A stretch of 64,000 nucleotides of DNA, taken from contig JBOFKD010000111.1 of assembly GCA_051657165.1 (NCBI GenBank), positions 4,759 through 68,758 on the forward strand, written 5' to 3'. The notes below the pieces were generated by a model. That model did no database searches, had not been told where the DNA came from, and saw only the letters and a list, made by a program, of their open reading frames with translations. The DNA is from UBA7332 sp051657165 (lineage in GTDB: Bacteria; Bacteroidota; Bacteroidia; Bacteroidales; UBA7332). Both the position numbers and the translations under genes were made by a program. Numbering within the stretch: the first letter of the stretch is position 1; the number at the start of each line of letters is the position of its first letter. Positions 53,157 to 62,886 of this stretch are shown piece by piece.

Positions 53157-53447
53157 ATACGTATAATTAATTTTCTTCCTCCTTTGATTAATTTCTTTTG
53201 TACGGATGATTAACTTCTTTCGAGCGTATGATTAATTAAGGATCTGTACAGATCCTTTTTTCTTCTTGTACAGCTCCTTGTAAGGACCTGTACAGATCCT
53301 TTTTTCTTCTTGTACAGCTCCTTGTAAGGACCTGTACAGATCCTTACAAGGAGCTGTACAAGCCAGAAGTTAATTATCCTTGCAAATGAAGTTATTCCTG
53401 CTTTGAAAAAACTTAATTAAACCGGCTAAGAAATTGATTATACGTAT
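53157..53447. repeat. Palindrome array B, 22-bp phased (TGTACA type)
   Basis: This lies in a 525-bp gene-free region (53106-53630). Six TGTACA centres fall at 53247.5, 53269.5, 53291.5, 53313.5, 53335.5 and 53357.5, exactly 22 bp apart. CG sites at 53203.5 and 53225.5 stay in phase, and ATACGTAT closes the ends (centres 53160.5 and 53443.5). A 44-bp double unit is duplicated inside. The flanks CGTATGATTAATTAAGGA and TGCAAATGAAGTTATT are shared with array A. Confidence 0.92.
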
Positions 53448-53630
53448 CTTGTTCTTAGTAAATACATATAGTTGATATAATATGAATAGCAGCTTCTTTA
53501 GTAAAACGTAACCATTTTTCAGTAATACTCAAGATCTATTTGTATGAAAATCTGTACATTTGTAAGCTTTTCAAGAAAGAGCAAAAACGAGAATCAACCT
53601 TTACTGTTATTAACTGTCTGTTATTATATT

Positions 53631-56600
53631 ATGATCAAATCATTTCGTTTTGTATTAATACTCCTGTGCTGTATATATTCGATGTATACATTTGGGGATA
53701 ATAATACTTATCTGAGCTTCTCGAATCTCACTTTAAAAGACGGACTTTCCCAAAGTACTGTTTTTGATATCAAACAGGATAAAACCGGATATATCTGGTT
53801 TGCTACCGCCGATGGTTTAAATCAGTTTGATGGCTATCAGTTTACGGTTTACCGGACCGGACTGGATTCAGTAAACTCCATTCATTCAAATTTCATCCGC
53901 TCTCTTGAAATTGATTCTACAGGAAATTTGTGGATTGGCTCTAAATTAGGATTATCTCAGTTTGATACGAAGAAGCAAACTTTCGAAAACTATCCGCTGA
54001 CAATTCTGAATCTGCCCTTGTGTATTTATGATATCGAGCAGATAAACAGTGAATATCTGGCACTGGGTTGCGATGGAGGTGTGGCTTTCTTTAATATGCG
54101 CACCAGACAATTTGATTACCAGCATGTTTTCGGTCGTGAAAAAGTAAACGAACTGTATTATACAGGAAATAATACTTTGATTGTAGGTACAACCCAGGGG
54201 CTTTTCAGTTTTAATATTAAAACAAAGTCTATCAAAGCGATTGTTCCTAATCTTTCCAATACATGGATACAGGAAATTTATCCGAAAAATAACGGAGAAT
54301 ACTGGGTTGCGACCGAAGGTAAAGGACTTTATCTGATTAATGCTAACAATGAAATAAAGACTGCCTATAAGCATGATCCCTCGAATGCTAATAGTCTGAG
54401 TTCAGATTTTGTAAGAACCATTTCATATGATTTCGAAGGCAAGTTATGGATTGGTACATTCAACGGTTTGAATGTACTGAACGAACGTACAGGTTCTTTT
54501 CAGAAATACTATCACAATGAACACGATGCGCAATCCATTTCACAGAATTCTGTGCGCTCTATTTTTATGGATTCGCAGGGAGGTATGTGGATGGGTACCT
54601 ATTTTGGAGGTATTAACTATCATCATGCATTAAGAGACCGCTTTAAGCATATTCGTTCTATTCCGAGTCTGAATACACTGAACGACAGAGTAATCAGTTG
54701 TATTGTAGAAGATCCTTCGGGCGAAATATGGATAGGGACTAATGACAACGGAGTTAATATTACGAACCTGGATAAAGAAAACTCATTCCGTTATTTTAGA
54801 ACGAAAGAGAACAATCACTCTTCACTTCAATCCAATAACATAAAGTGTATCTATCCAATATCTGAGAATGAAGCTTTGGTTGGTTCTCACGGAGGTGGAC
54901 TGGCAAGAGTTAATAAAAATACCGGACATGTTATTAACTGGTTGAAATCAAACAGCTCTATTGTCAGTAACAACGTATATTCAATTATTAAAACCGATGA
55001 TGTTTACTGGATTGGGACATTGAACGGACTTTGCTTCTTTGATGGTGAAGGCATGGTTAAATATAAGAATGACAAGAATCTTGAATCATTCTTTAATGAT
55101 AAACCGATCACCTATCTGATGAAAGATACCAAAGACAGAGTCTGGATCGGAACTGCCCGTGGATTATTTTGCTATAACCTGAAATCAAATGAGCTGAAGA
55201 GTTATTACCATAGCTCAGCTCAGAGATCTTTAAGCTCAGATTATATTACTTGTATTATTGAAGACAGGAAACAGAGAGTCTGGATCGGTACTGAGAACGG
55301 ATTAAACCGTTTTAATGACAAGAACGGAAACTTTCAGGTCTATGACGAAAAGAAAGGTTTGTCAAACAGCTTTGTACACGGTGTAATTGAAGATGATTAT
55401 AACCGTTTGTGGATTAGTACGAATAACGGACTCACCTGTCTGGAGCAGGATAGTAAAGTTATCCGTAATTACTTTGATACAGATGGTTTGCAGAGCAATC
55501 AGTTTACGACATATTCATTCTGTAAAACATCAAAAGGACTGTTCTTATTTGGTGGTATAAACGGAATCACATTATTCTCTCCGGATAAACTGATGGATAA
55601 TCCGTTTTCGCCAAAACCGGAAATCATAGATCTTAAGTTATTTAATAAAAGCGTAGTTCCGGGAGATGAGACCGAATTACTTTCAAAGAGTATATCTCTT
55701 ACAGACAAAGTAGAGTTTTCAGCTTCTCAGAATGTTTTCAGTCTGAGATTTGTGTCTATTAATTATCTGGCAACAAAAGGAAATACCTTTGCTTATAAGC
55801 TTGAAGGGTTTGATAAAGACTGGTATGTGACGACAAACCGGGAGGTTTCTTACTCTAATCTTTCACCCGGAAAGTACATCTTCAAGGTTAAGTCCGCCAA
55901 TAATGACGGTAAATGGAATAACGATCCTACAGAACTGACTATTGTAATTAATCCGGTGTGGTATCGTACCTGGTGGGCACTTATCATATGGGGATTCCTG
56001 TTTATTATTCTCATATACATTGTCATTCATATAATGTCGGCAAGAGCCAGAATGCAGAATGAAATTGAATATCAGAAGCTGGAACATCACCGTATGGAAG
56101 AAATGAATGAATTGCAGCTACGTTTCTTTATCAATATATCGCATGAGTTCCGTACTCCCCTCACCATGATTTTATCTCCGCTGCAAGAGATTATTGACAG
56201 AGGTGTGGCTAATCCATGGATGCGTCAGCAACTGGATTATATGCAACGGAATACTAAGAAAATGCTCCATCTGGTAAATCAGTTTCTGGACTATCGGAGA
56301 GCAGAACTTGGAGTTTTGGAATTGCGCACGAAATATCAGGAAGTGAATACCGGATCTTACGATGTATATGCCCTGTTCGATAAAGTGGCTAAACAGCGTA
56401 ATATTGATTATATCTTTGATTGTATCGTTAAGGACAGGTACTATCAGGTGGATATGAATTATGTTGAACGTATTCTCTCGAATCTGCTTTCAAATGCATT
56501 TAAGTATACACCTGAGGGTGGACGGATCGTTCTCTCGATTTATGAAAGAGGAGATAATATCGTGTTCCAGGTTTCGGATACAGGGAAAGGTATTCCTGAA

Positions 56601-57671
56601 GATAAACAGCAGAAAATCTTTGAACGTTTCTATCAGGAAAATGAGAATCAGATGGGAACAGGTATTGGTCTTTCCTTTGTACGCCGTCTGGTGATGATGC
56701 ATCATGGTGCGATTGAAGTAGAGAGTGAAGTAGGAAACGGATCTACATTCCGGATTGTTCTTCCGGCTCTTCCGGAATCATATCCGGATGAAGAAAAAGA
56801 TCAGAATATTCAGTCTGTTGATTTTGCTACAACACAGTCTGTTCAGGAGAATGTAGATGCTTTAGCTACTTCTTCGACCATGGAACTGGACGAACATACC
56901 GAATCAAAAAAACTAGGAACGATCCTTATTGTCGAAGATAATCAGGAAGTACGTGACTATCTCGGTGGAGAGTTCTCTTTTGAATTTCATGTTCTGAAAG
57001 CGGAGAACGGTGAAGAGGCACTGAAGCTGATGAAAAATCAATTGCCGGATCTTATTATATCTGATGTAATGATGCCTGTAATGGATGGCTTCAAGTTCTG
57101 TAAAGCAGTTAAGCAAAACATAAAAACATGTCATATACCTGTGATTATGCTAACCGCAAAAACAAACATTGAAGAACAGAAAACAGGTTTGGAAATGGGA
57201 GCAGATGACTATTTATCCAAGCCATTTGTCTTCTCAATCCTAAGTGCGAAAGTCCATAATCTGCTTAAAATGCGTGAGCGCATCAGAAGTTATTATGCAA
57301 ATTCGGAGCAAATAGAACCGGAGAAAATAACGTTTAATGCGATGGATGAAGAGTTTCTTCGCAAGGCAATTGACATCGTTCAGAAGAATCTGGATAACGT
57401 AGAATTCACAGTTGACGAGTTTAGTCGTGAGCTTGCGATGAGCCGTTCCAGTTTACATTTGAAATTGAAAGCGATTGTGGGCGATTCTGCCAATGAATTT
57501 ATTCGCAAGATTCGTATGGAGCATGCGTGTAAGTTGCTGAAAGAAGGGCGTTATTCGATTGCTGAGATTAGTGTGATGGTAGGTTTTAATACCCCTTCAT
57601 ACTTTGCTACCAGTTTCAAGAAACATATGGGTTGTTTGCCTACAGAATATATCAAAAACTACAAGGGTTGA
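53631..57671 (+). CDS. Hybrid two-component system regulator (HTCS)
   Basis: About 1346 aa, started at MIKSFRFVLILLCCIYSMYTFG (53631), a signal peptide. Residues about 25-680 carry some 12-14 Reg_prop propeller repeats (IWIGT.NGLN type), then a Y_Y_Y domain to about 775. One membrane segment (about 780-805) leads to HisKA with the phospho-acceptor His838 (INISHEFRTP), an ATPase domain, a receiver with Asp1145 (IISDVMMPVMDGF), and an AraC HTH at about 1255-1345. HTCS proteins sense a glycan fragment in the periplasm and switch on the adjacent polysaccharide locus. A TACATTTG box is at 53555-53562. Its likely targets are the GH88-PL12 genes downstream. Confidence 0.95.
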   Translation: MIKSFRFVLILLCCIYSMYTFGDNNTYLSFSNLTLKDGLSQSTVFDIKQDKTGYIWFATADGLNQFDGYQFTVYRTGLDSVNSIHSNFIRSLEIDSTGNLWIGSKLGLSQFDTKKQTFENYPLTILNLPLCIYDIEQINSEYLALGCDGGVAFFNMRTRQFDYQHVFGREKVNELYYTGNNTLIVGTTQGLFSFNIKTKSIKAIVPNLSNTWIQEIYPKNNGEYWVATEGKGLYLINANNEIKTAYKHDPSNANSLSSDFVRTISYDFEGKLWIGTFNGLNVLNERTGSFQKYYHNEHDAQSISQNSVRSIFMDSQGGMWMGTYFGGINYHHALRDRFKHIRSIPSLNTLNDRVISCIVEDPSGEIWIGTNDNGVNITNLDKENSFRYFRTKENNHSSLQSNNIKCIYPISENEALVGSHGGGLARVNKNTGHVINWLKSNSSIVSNNVYSIIKTDDVYWIGTLNGLCFFDGEGMVKYKNDKNLESFFNDKPITYLMKDTKDRVWIGTARGLFCYNLKSNELKSYYHSSAQRSLSSDYITCIIEDRKQRVWIGTENGLNRFNDKNGNFQVYDEKKGLSNSFVHGVIEDDYNRLWISTNNGLTCLEQDSKVIRNYFDTDGLQSNQFTTYSFCKTSKGLFLFGGINGITLFSPDKLMDNPFSPKPEIIDLKLFNKSVVPGDETELLSKSISLTDKVEFSASQNVFSLRFVSINYLATKGNTFAYKLEGFDKDWYVTTNREVSYSNLSPGKYIFKVKSANNDGKWNNDPTELTIVINPVWYRTWWALIIWGFLFIILIYIVIHIMSARARMQNEIEYQKLEHHRMEEMNELQLRFFINISHEFRTPLTMILSPLQEIIDRGVANPWMRQQLDYMQRNTKKMLHLVNQFLDYRRAELGVLELRTKYQEVNTGSYDVYALFDKVAKQRNIDYIFDCIVKDRYYQVDMNYVERILSNLLSNAFKYTPEGGRIVLSIYERGDNIVFQVSDTGKGIPEDKQQKIFERFYQENENQMGTGIGLSFVRRLVMMHHGAIEVESEVGNGSTFRIVLPALPESYPDEEKDQNIQSVDFATTQSVQENVDALATSSTMELDEHTESKKLGTILIVEDNQEVRDYLGGEFSFEFHVLKAENGEEALKLMKNQLPDLIISDVMMPVMDGFKFCKAVKQNIKTCHIPVIMLTAKTNIEEQKTGLEMGADDYLSKPFVFSILSAKVHNLLKMRERIRSYYANSEQIEPEKITFNAMDEEFLRKAIDIVQKNLDNVEFTVDEFSRELAMSRSSLHLKLKAIVGDSANEFIRKIRMEHACKLLKEGRYSIAEISVMVGFNTPSYFATSFKKHMGCLPTEYIKNYKG

Positions 57672-57709
57672 CAATTTTGATATTCAATTCAACAAAATTG
57701 AAAGCCATA

Positions 57710-57766
57710 AAAGGGTGTTTTCAAGCGATTTCAACAAATCTGTCGCTTGAAGACACCCTTTGTTAC
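57710..57766 (+). terminator. Long hairpin after the HTCS gene
   Basis: AAAGGGTGT-T-TTCAAGCGA pairs with TCGCTTGAA-G-ACACCCTTT over a 14-base loop. The T run is weak (TTTGTT), so termination may be partial. Confidence 0.55.
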
Positions 57767-57820
57767 TAATATTGCATTGTGAAAATAATGAGAAAATAAT
57801 CAATCATATCTTAGTAACAA

Positions 57821-59062
57821 ATGAAAAAGATTTTATCTGTTTTATCGGTTGCGGCAGCTCTTTCATTCTCTGCTTGCGCCCCTACAAAACAAGCGGAAGA
57901 TTTAAGCTGGGCAAAAAATGCAATTGACCGTGCATCGTATCAACTAACTCTTCAGGCTGAAACATTCAAAGACTCTGCTCTTCTTCCACGTTCTATTAAA
58001 AATGGAATTGTACGCGCTGAAGATTCAAAAGAGTGGATCAAGAACGGATCAGTTCGCCTGGAAGGTCCTAAAGACTGGACAAGCGGTTTCTTCCCGGGAT
58101 CACTTTGGTATCAGTATGAATTGACAGGTGATACTACTTTCAAATCATATGCTACTTACTATACGCATTTGCTGGAAGAACTTCAGCATTATACAGGAAC
58201 ACATGACTTAGGATTCATGATGTTCTGTAGCTACGGAAACGAACTTCGCCTGGCGAACGACACAGCTTTGGTTGCTCCGATCCTTGTGAACACAGCTAAA
58301 AGTTTGTCTTCTCGTTTCAGCGATAAAACAGGAACTATCCGTTCATGGGATTTCGGTCCATGGAGCTATCCTGTAATTATCGACAATATGATGAACCTTG
58401 AGCTTTTGTTCTGGGCTTCTAACTATTCAGGAGATGATACTTACAGAAACGTTGCAGTGAAACATGCTGACGTAACTATGGACAATCACTTCCGTCCGGA
58501 TTTCAGCTCATACCATGTTATCAGCTATGATACTCTTACAGGTGGTGTTGAATCAAAAGGAACTTTCCAGGGATTTGCTGACGAATCAGCATGGGCTCGT
58601 GGTCAGGCATGGGGTGTTTACGGATATACTGTAATGTATCGTTTTACTCAGGATGCTAAATATCTTGATCAGGCGAAAAACATTGCTGCTTATATCATGA
58701 ATCATCCAATGAGCACAGAAGATTTGATTCCTTACTGGGATTACAATGCTCCTAACATTCCGGATGCTCCGCGTGATGCTTCTGCAGCAGCTGTTACAGC
58801 TTGTGCATTACTTGAAATGTCACAAATCGTTGATAACGGACAAGCTTATTTTGATTATGCTGAGAAAATCCTTAAAAACCTTTCTTCACCTGCTTACCTG
58901 GCAGAGAATGACGAAAACGGTGGATTTATTCTGAAACACTCTGTAGGTCACCTTCCTGCAGGATCAGAAATTGATACTCCGCTTAACTACGCTGACTATT
59001 ACTATCTTGAAGGTTTGAAACGTTACCTTGATATCAAAGGTATCGATAGCAAAACGCTTTAA
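57821..59062 (+). CDS. GH88 unsaturated glucuronyl hydrolase, lipoprotein
   Basis: A 413-aa protein with a lipoprotein signal (LSFSAC). GH88 motifs: WTSGFFPGSLWY, HDLGF with Asp129, VIIDNMMNLELLFWA with Asp188, FADESAWARGQAWGVYGY and HSVGHLPAGSEIDTPLNYADYYYLEG. The Asp pair, about 60 apart, corresponds to the catalytic pair known from Bacillus UGH. The enzyme hydrates and releases the unsaturated uronic acid left by lyases. It lies 37 bp before the PL12 lyase gene, its natural supplier of substrate. Confidence 0.94.
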   Translation: MKKILSVLSVAAALSFSACAPTKQAEDLSWAKNAIDRASYQLTLQAETFKDSALLPRSIKNGIVRAEDSKEWIKNGSVRLEGPKDWTSGFFPGSLWYQYELTGDTTFKSYATYYTHLLEELQHYTGTHDLGFMMFCSYGNELRLANDTALVAPILVNTAKSLSSRFSDKTGTIRSWDFGPWSYPVIIDNMMNLELLFWASNYSGDDTYRNVAVKHADVTMDNHFRPDFSSYHVISYDTLTGGVESKGTFQGFADESAWARGQAWGVYGYTVMYRFTQDAKYLDQAKNIAAYIMNHPMSTEDLIPYWDYNAPNIPDAPRDASAAAVTACALLEMSQIVDNGQAYFDYAEKILKNLSSPAYLAENDENGGFILKHSVGHLPAGSEIDTPLNYADYYYLEGLKRYLDIKGIDSKTL

Positions 59063-59099
59063 TATTCACTTAGTATTCACTGAGTAGAAATACAATCTT

Positions 59100-61091
59100 A
59101 TGATCAAGAAACTAATTAACATTGCATTCCTCCTATGTTTCATGGGAGGAAATGCTTTTTCTCAGGACCTGAATAAAGAAGTTTTCAATGTAATCAACCT
59201 GGATTACAAAGGTCTTGAAAAAGTGAAAGAACTACACGAAAAAGGTGATGATAAAGCCGCTGCTGCTGCTTTATTGGATTACTACCGTAACAGAACAGGT
59301 ATTCAGCATCCGGATATTAATCTGGAGAAAGTGAAGTCTTTCTCAAAGATTGATAAGAAATATGCTGACGAGTCTTTAGAGCACAAATTCTTCGCTCATA
59401 AAGGTTATCAGCCTTCTTATTTCTATGGAGATGATATCAACTGGAAATACTGGCCGGTTCAGGATAATGAACTTCGCTGGCAGTTACACCGCCATAAATG
59501 GTTTTCTTCTTTAGGACGAGTTTACTACGTGACGAAAGATGAGAAATATGCACAGGCGTGGGCTGATCAGTATATGGACTGGATTAAGAAAAATCCGCTG
59601 ATCGATCGTAAGAAAATTGATTATGATAATCCGGCATCCAGTGAAGATATTGAAAACGTTCGCTTTGCATGGCGTCCATTGGAGGTTAGCCATCGTTTGC
59701 AGGATCAGCCTGGTCAGATGATGTTCTTTATTAACTCTCCTTCATTTACTCCGGAGTTTCTTACTCAGTTTTTGGTAAACTATGACAAACATGGTAACCA
59801 TATCCTGAAGAATTACTCAGACAGAGGTAATCACTTGCTTTTCGAAGCTCAGCGTATGATTTATGCAGGTGCATTCTTCCCTGAACTGAAAGATGCTGAA
59901 ACATGGAGAAAAAGTGGTATTGATGTTTTGAACAGAGAAGTTCTGAAACAAGTATACGATGATGGTATGCAGTATGAACTGGACCCTCACTATCACCTGG
60001 CTTGTATCAATATTTTCTTCAAAGCTCTTCAGATGGCTGATGCTAACGGATTCCGCAATGAATTCCCTGCTCAGTATATTGAAACAATCCACAAGATGAT
60101 TGAAGTAGAATACAATCTTTCTTTCCCTGACTATTCGAATCCTCTTTTCGGAGATGCGAAACGTAATAAGAAAGACGAAATGATTAAGTCTTACAGAAAC
60201 TGGTTGAAAGTTTTCCCGAAAGATGAGCAAATCAAATACTTCGCTTCTGAAGGTAAAAAAGGATCACTTCCAGCTTATACATCTGCGGCATTCAAAACTT
60301 CCGGATTCTACGTTCTTCGTAACGGATGGGATAAAGATGCAACAGCTATGATTTATAAAGCGGGTCCTCCGGCATTCTGGCATAATCAGCCGGATAACGG
60401 TACTTTCGAATTGTGGATCAAAGGAAGAAGCTTCTTCCCGGATGCAGGTAGCTACGTTTATGCGGGTGATGCAGAGGTAATGAAACTTCGTAACTGGTTC
60501 CGCCAGACGATGGTTCACAAAACACTGACACTGGACAATAAAGATATAGAACAGACAGACTCTAAGCTTTTGGCATGGAATGATAAAGGAAATGTTGAAT
60601 ATGTATGGACTGAAAACCCAAGCTACACGGATCTGAAACATAAAAGAGCTGTATTCTTTGTGAATAAGAAGTTCTTTGTAATTGTGGACGAAGCTGTAGG
60701 TGCTGCTAACGGAAACGTTGGTGTACACTATCAGGTAGCTCCGGGTAAAAACGAATTGAATAAAGAAACAGCTACATTCAAGACTTTATTCAATGACAAC
60801 AACAACCTTGTACTTCAATCTTTCAGTGATGATAAATTCAATACTGTAGAAGAAGAAGGATGGGTTTCACCGGACTATCGTAAAAGAGAAAAACGTCTGG
60901 CATTCGCATTTGAAACACAAAAAACAACAGACAAGCCTGTTCGTCTTATTACTGTAATTCTTCCGGTAGAGGATGCTGCTAAAGCTCCAGCTATCTCAGC
61001 TAAATTCGTAAACAAAAAGTACGATGAAAATGAGATTACCGTTGAAGTTAAGATCGGTAAAGAGAAACATAAGCTTTCGATTAAGAAATAA
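59100..61091 (+). CDS. hepC: PL12 heparinase III-type heparan-sulfate lyase
   Basis: A 663-aa protein with a signal peptide (MIKKLINIAFLLCFMGGNAFS). It follows Pedobacter heparinase III closely along its length: DINWKYWPVQDNELRWQLHRHKW, RPLEVSHRLQ, INSPSFTPEFL. The likely catalytic residues are Asn244 (RGNHLLFEAQR), Tyr298 (DPHYHLAC) and His428 (AFWHNQPDNGTFELWIKG), each four positions beyond the residues I recall for heparinase III. The enzyme cleaves low-sulfated heparan sulfate between glucosamine and uronic acid. Residues 20-390 form the alpha/alpha-toroid and the rest the beta-sandwich. GH88 precedes it. Confidence 0.94.
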   Translation: MIKKLINIAFLLCFMGGNAFSQDLNKEVFNVINLDYKGLEKVKELHEKGDDKAAAAALLDYYRNRTGIQHPDINLEKVKSFSKIDKKYADESLEHKFFAHKGYQPSYFYGDDINWKYWPVQDNELRWQLHRHKWFSSLGRVYYVTKDEKYAQAWADQYMDWIKKNPLIDRKKIDYDNPASSEDIENVRFAWRPLEVSHRLQDQPGQMMFFINSPSFTPEFLTQFLVNYDKHGNHILKNYSDRGNHLLFEAQRMIYAGAFFPELKDAETWRKSGIDVLNREVLKQVYDDGMQYELDPHYHLACINIFFKALQMADANGFRNEFPAQYIETIHKMIEVEYNLSFPDYSNPLFGDAKRNKKDEMIKSYRNWLKVFPKDEQIKYFASEGKKGSLPAYTSAAFKTSGFYVLRNGWDKDATAMIYKAGPPAFWHNQPDNGTFELWIKGRSFFPDAGSYVYAGDAEVMKLRNWFRQTMVHKTLTLDNKDIEQTDSKLLAWNDKGNVEYVWTENPSYTDLKHKRAVFFVNKKFFVIVDEAVGAANGNVGVHYQVAPGKNELNKETATFKTLFNDNNNLVLQSFSDDKFNTVEEEGWVSPDYRKREKRLAFAFETQKTTDKPVRLITVILPVEDAAKAPAISAKFVNKKYDENEITVEVKIGKEKHKLSIKK

Positions 61092-61126
61092 TCGTACAGT
61101 CTTTTGTAAAAGCATTATTTAGAGCC

Positions 61127-61178
61127 CTGTCTATTGCTGCTTATTTAGTAAGGGCAATAGACAGGTTTCTTTTTTTCA
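61127..61178 (+). terminator. Intrinsic terminator after the PL12 gene
   Basis: CCTGTCTATTGC pairs perfectly with GCAATAGACAGG and a T-rich run follows (61167-61178). Confidence 0.85.
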
Positions 61179-61213
61179 GACTATGATTTAACCCTATATA
61201 TCTTATTTAGATT

Positions 61214-62857
61214 ATGAACAGAAGAAGGTTCTTACGCAATTCAGGCTGGACTCTAATGGGAGTTGCAGCCAGCGGTTCACTGCTAGGTGCCGTTACAGCT
61301 TGTACAAACGAAGAGAAATCAAAACCATTCAATGCTCCTGAGAGTGATAACAAAATTTTCTGGGGAGATATACATAACCACTGTAATCTGACTTATGGTC
61401 ATGGTGAAATGCGCGATGCTTTTGAAGCAGCTAAGGCTCACCTTGATTTTGTTGCAGTTACTCCTCACGCTTTGTGGCCGGATATTCCGGGACAGAATGA
61501 TCCACGTCTGAACTGGGTTATTGATTATCATACCGGAGCATTCGAAAGATTGCGTAAAGGTGGATGGGATAAATATGTGGCTATGACAAATGAGTACAAT
61601 AAAGAAGGTGAATTTCTTACATTCCTTTCTTATGAGTGTCACTCAATGGCTCATGGTGACCACGTAGCTTTATTATATGATCTGGAAGCTCCTCTGCTGG
61701 AGTGTAACTCTGTACCTCACCTGAAAGAACAACTGGAAGGTCAGCGTGCTTTCGTTACTCCTCACCACATGGGATATCAGACTGGCTATCGCGGATATGA
61801 CTGGGCTTCTTTTGAGCCGGAACAAACTCCTTTCGTTGAGATGATGTCACGTCACGGACTGGCTGAACATGATATGGGAGACTACAATTATCTGCATGAT
61901 ATGGGTCCTCGTATTTACGAAGGAACTGTAACTTACGGTCTGGAGCAAGGTTTGAAGTTTGGTTTCATCGGTTCTACTGACCAGCATGCCGGTTATCCGG
62001 GATCATATGGTGACGGTAGAGTAGGTGTATTGGCTAAATCACTTTCACGTGAGGATATCTGGGATGCATTTGCAAAACGTCGTATCTATTGTGCTACAGG
62101 AGATAAGATTGAGGTAGATTTCCGTATCAATGATGCTTATATGGGCGAAGAGATTACCGGAAACGAGCGTAAGATCTATGTAAATATCGAAGGTGGAAGC
62201 ACTATTGATTATGTAGATGTTATCAAAAACGGTAAATGTATTGCACGTATGAGCGGTCCTTACACTCCGGTTGTTCCTGAAGAAGAAGTGATTCGTGCGA
62301 AAGTAAAAGTTGATTTCGGATGGAACCGCGAAGAAGCTCCGGTTCACTGGTCAGGATCACTTGCTATTACAGATGGAACAATTAATGATGTAGAAGGATG
62401 TTTCCGTGGTGCAGCATTTACGTCACCTCAGAAAGATAAAATCTCTACTTCGGACTTACACTCAACACACGTAAACCGTATTTTATCTAAAACAGATAAT
62501 AAAGTAGACGTTGAATTATACTCTTCTAAGAATCCAAATGTAGTTACTCCTGCAACTCAGGCTGTTATTTTGGATGTTACTATGCCAAAAAGTGGTAAAT
62601 TAGTGGCGAATTTTAACGGTAAAGAGTTTACTTATACTTTGGCTGAACTTCTTGAGGGTACAAAAGCTCATTTCATGAACGGATGGTTGAGCGAAGCTAT
62701 TCAGTTTAACCGTGCTGTTCCGGAGTCTGCATTTACAATGGAACACTATATGGTTGATAACGAACCGCAACGTGATACAGATTATTACTATGTACGTGTT
62801 CGTCAGCGTGATAATCAGTGGGCTTGGAGTTCACCGATCTGGGTATCCAGAGTATAA
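61214..62857 (+). CDS. DUF3604/PHP-like metal-dependent protein, exported
   Basis: A 547-aa protein. The start MNRRRFLRNSGW followed by GAVTAC looks like a twin-arginine-type signal combined with a lipobox. Residues about 45-320 follow DUF3604, a PHP-like fold, with possible metal ligands in FWGDIHNHCN, SYECHSMAHGDHVALLYD, VTPHHMGYQ and STDQHAGYPG. Residues about 320-547 are beta-rich. The catalytic activity of DUF3604 is not established to my knowledge. Its place between PL12 and a ROK kinase suggests a hydrolytic step (phospho-, sulfo- or acyl-ester) in heparan-sulfate use. The PL12 terminator separates it from the lyase. Confidence 0.82.
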   Translation: MNRRRFLRNSGWTLMGVAASGSLLGAVTACTNEEKSKPFNAPESDNKIFWGDIHNHCNLTYGHGEMRDAFEAAKAHLDFVAVTPHALWPDIPGQNDPRLNWVIDYHTGAFERLRKGGWDKYVAMTNEYNKEGEFLTFLSYECHSMAHGDHVALLYDLEAPLLECNSVPHLKEQLEGQRAFVTPHHMGYQTGYRGYDWASFEPEQTPFVEMMSRHGLAEHDMGDYNYLHDMGPRIYEGTVTYGLEQGLKFGFIGSTDQHAGYPGSYGDGRVGVLAKSLSREDIWDAFAKRRIYCATGDKIEVDFRINDAYMGEEITGNERKIYVNIEGGSTIDYVDVIKNGKCIARMSGPYTPVVPEEEVIRAKVKVDFGWNREEAPVHWSGSLAITDGTINDVEGCFRGAAFTSPQKDKISTSDLHSTHVNRILSKTDNKVDVELYSSKNPNVVTPATQAVILDVTMPKSGKLVANFNGKEFTYTLAELLEGTKAHFMNGWLSEAIQFNRAVPESAFTMEHYMVDNEPQRDTDYYYVRVRQRDNQWAWSSPIWVSRV

Positions 62858-62886
62858 GCATCTTTCATTATCTAACTTGAAAAAAC

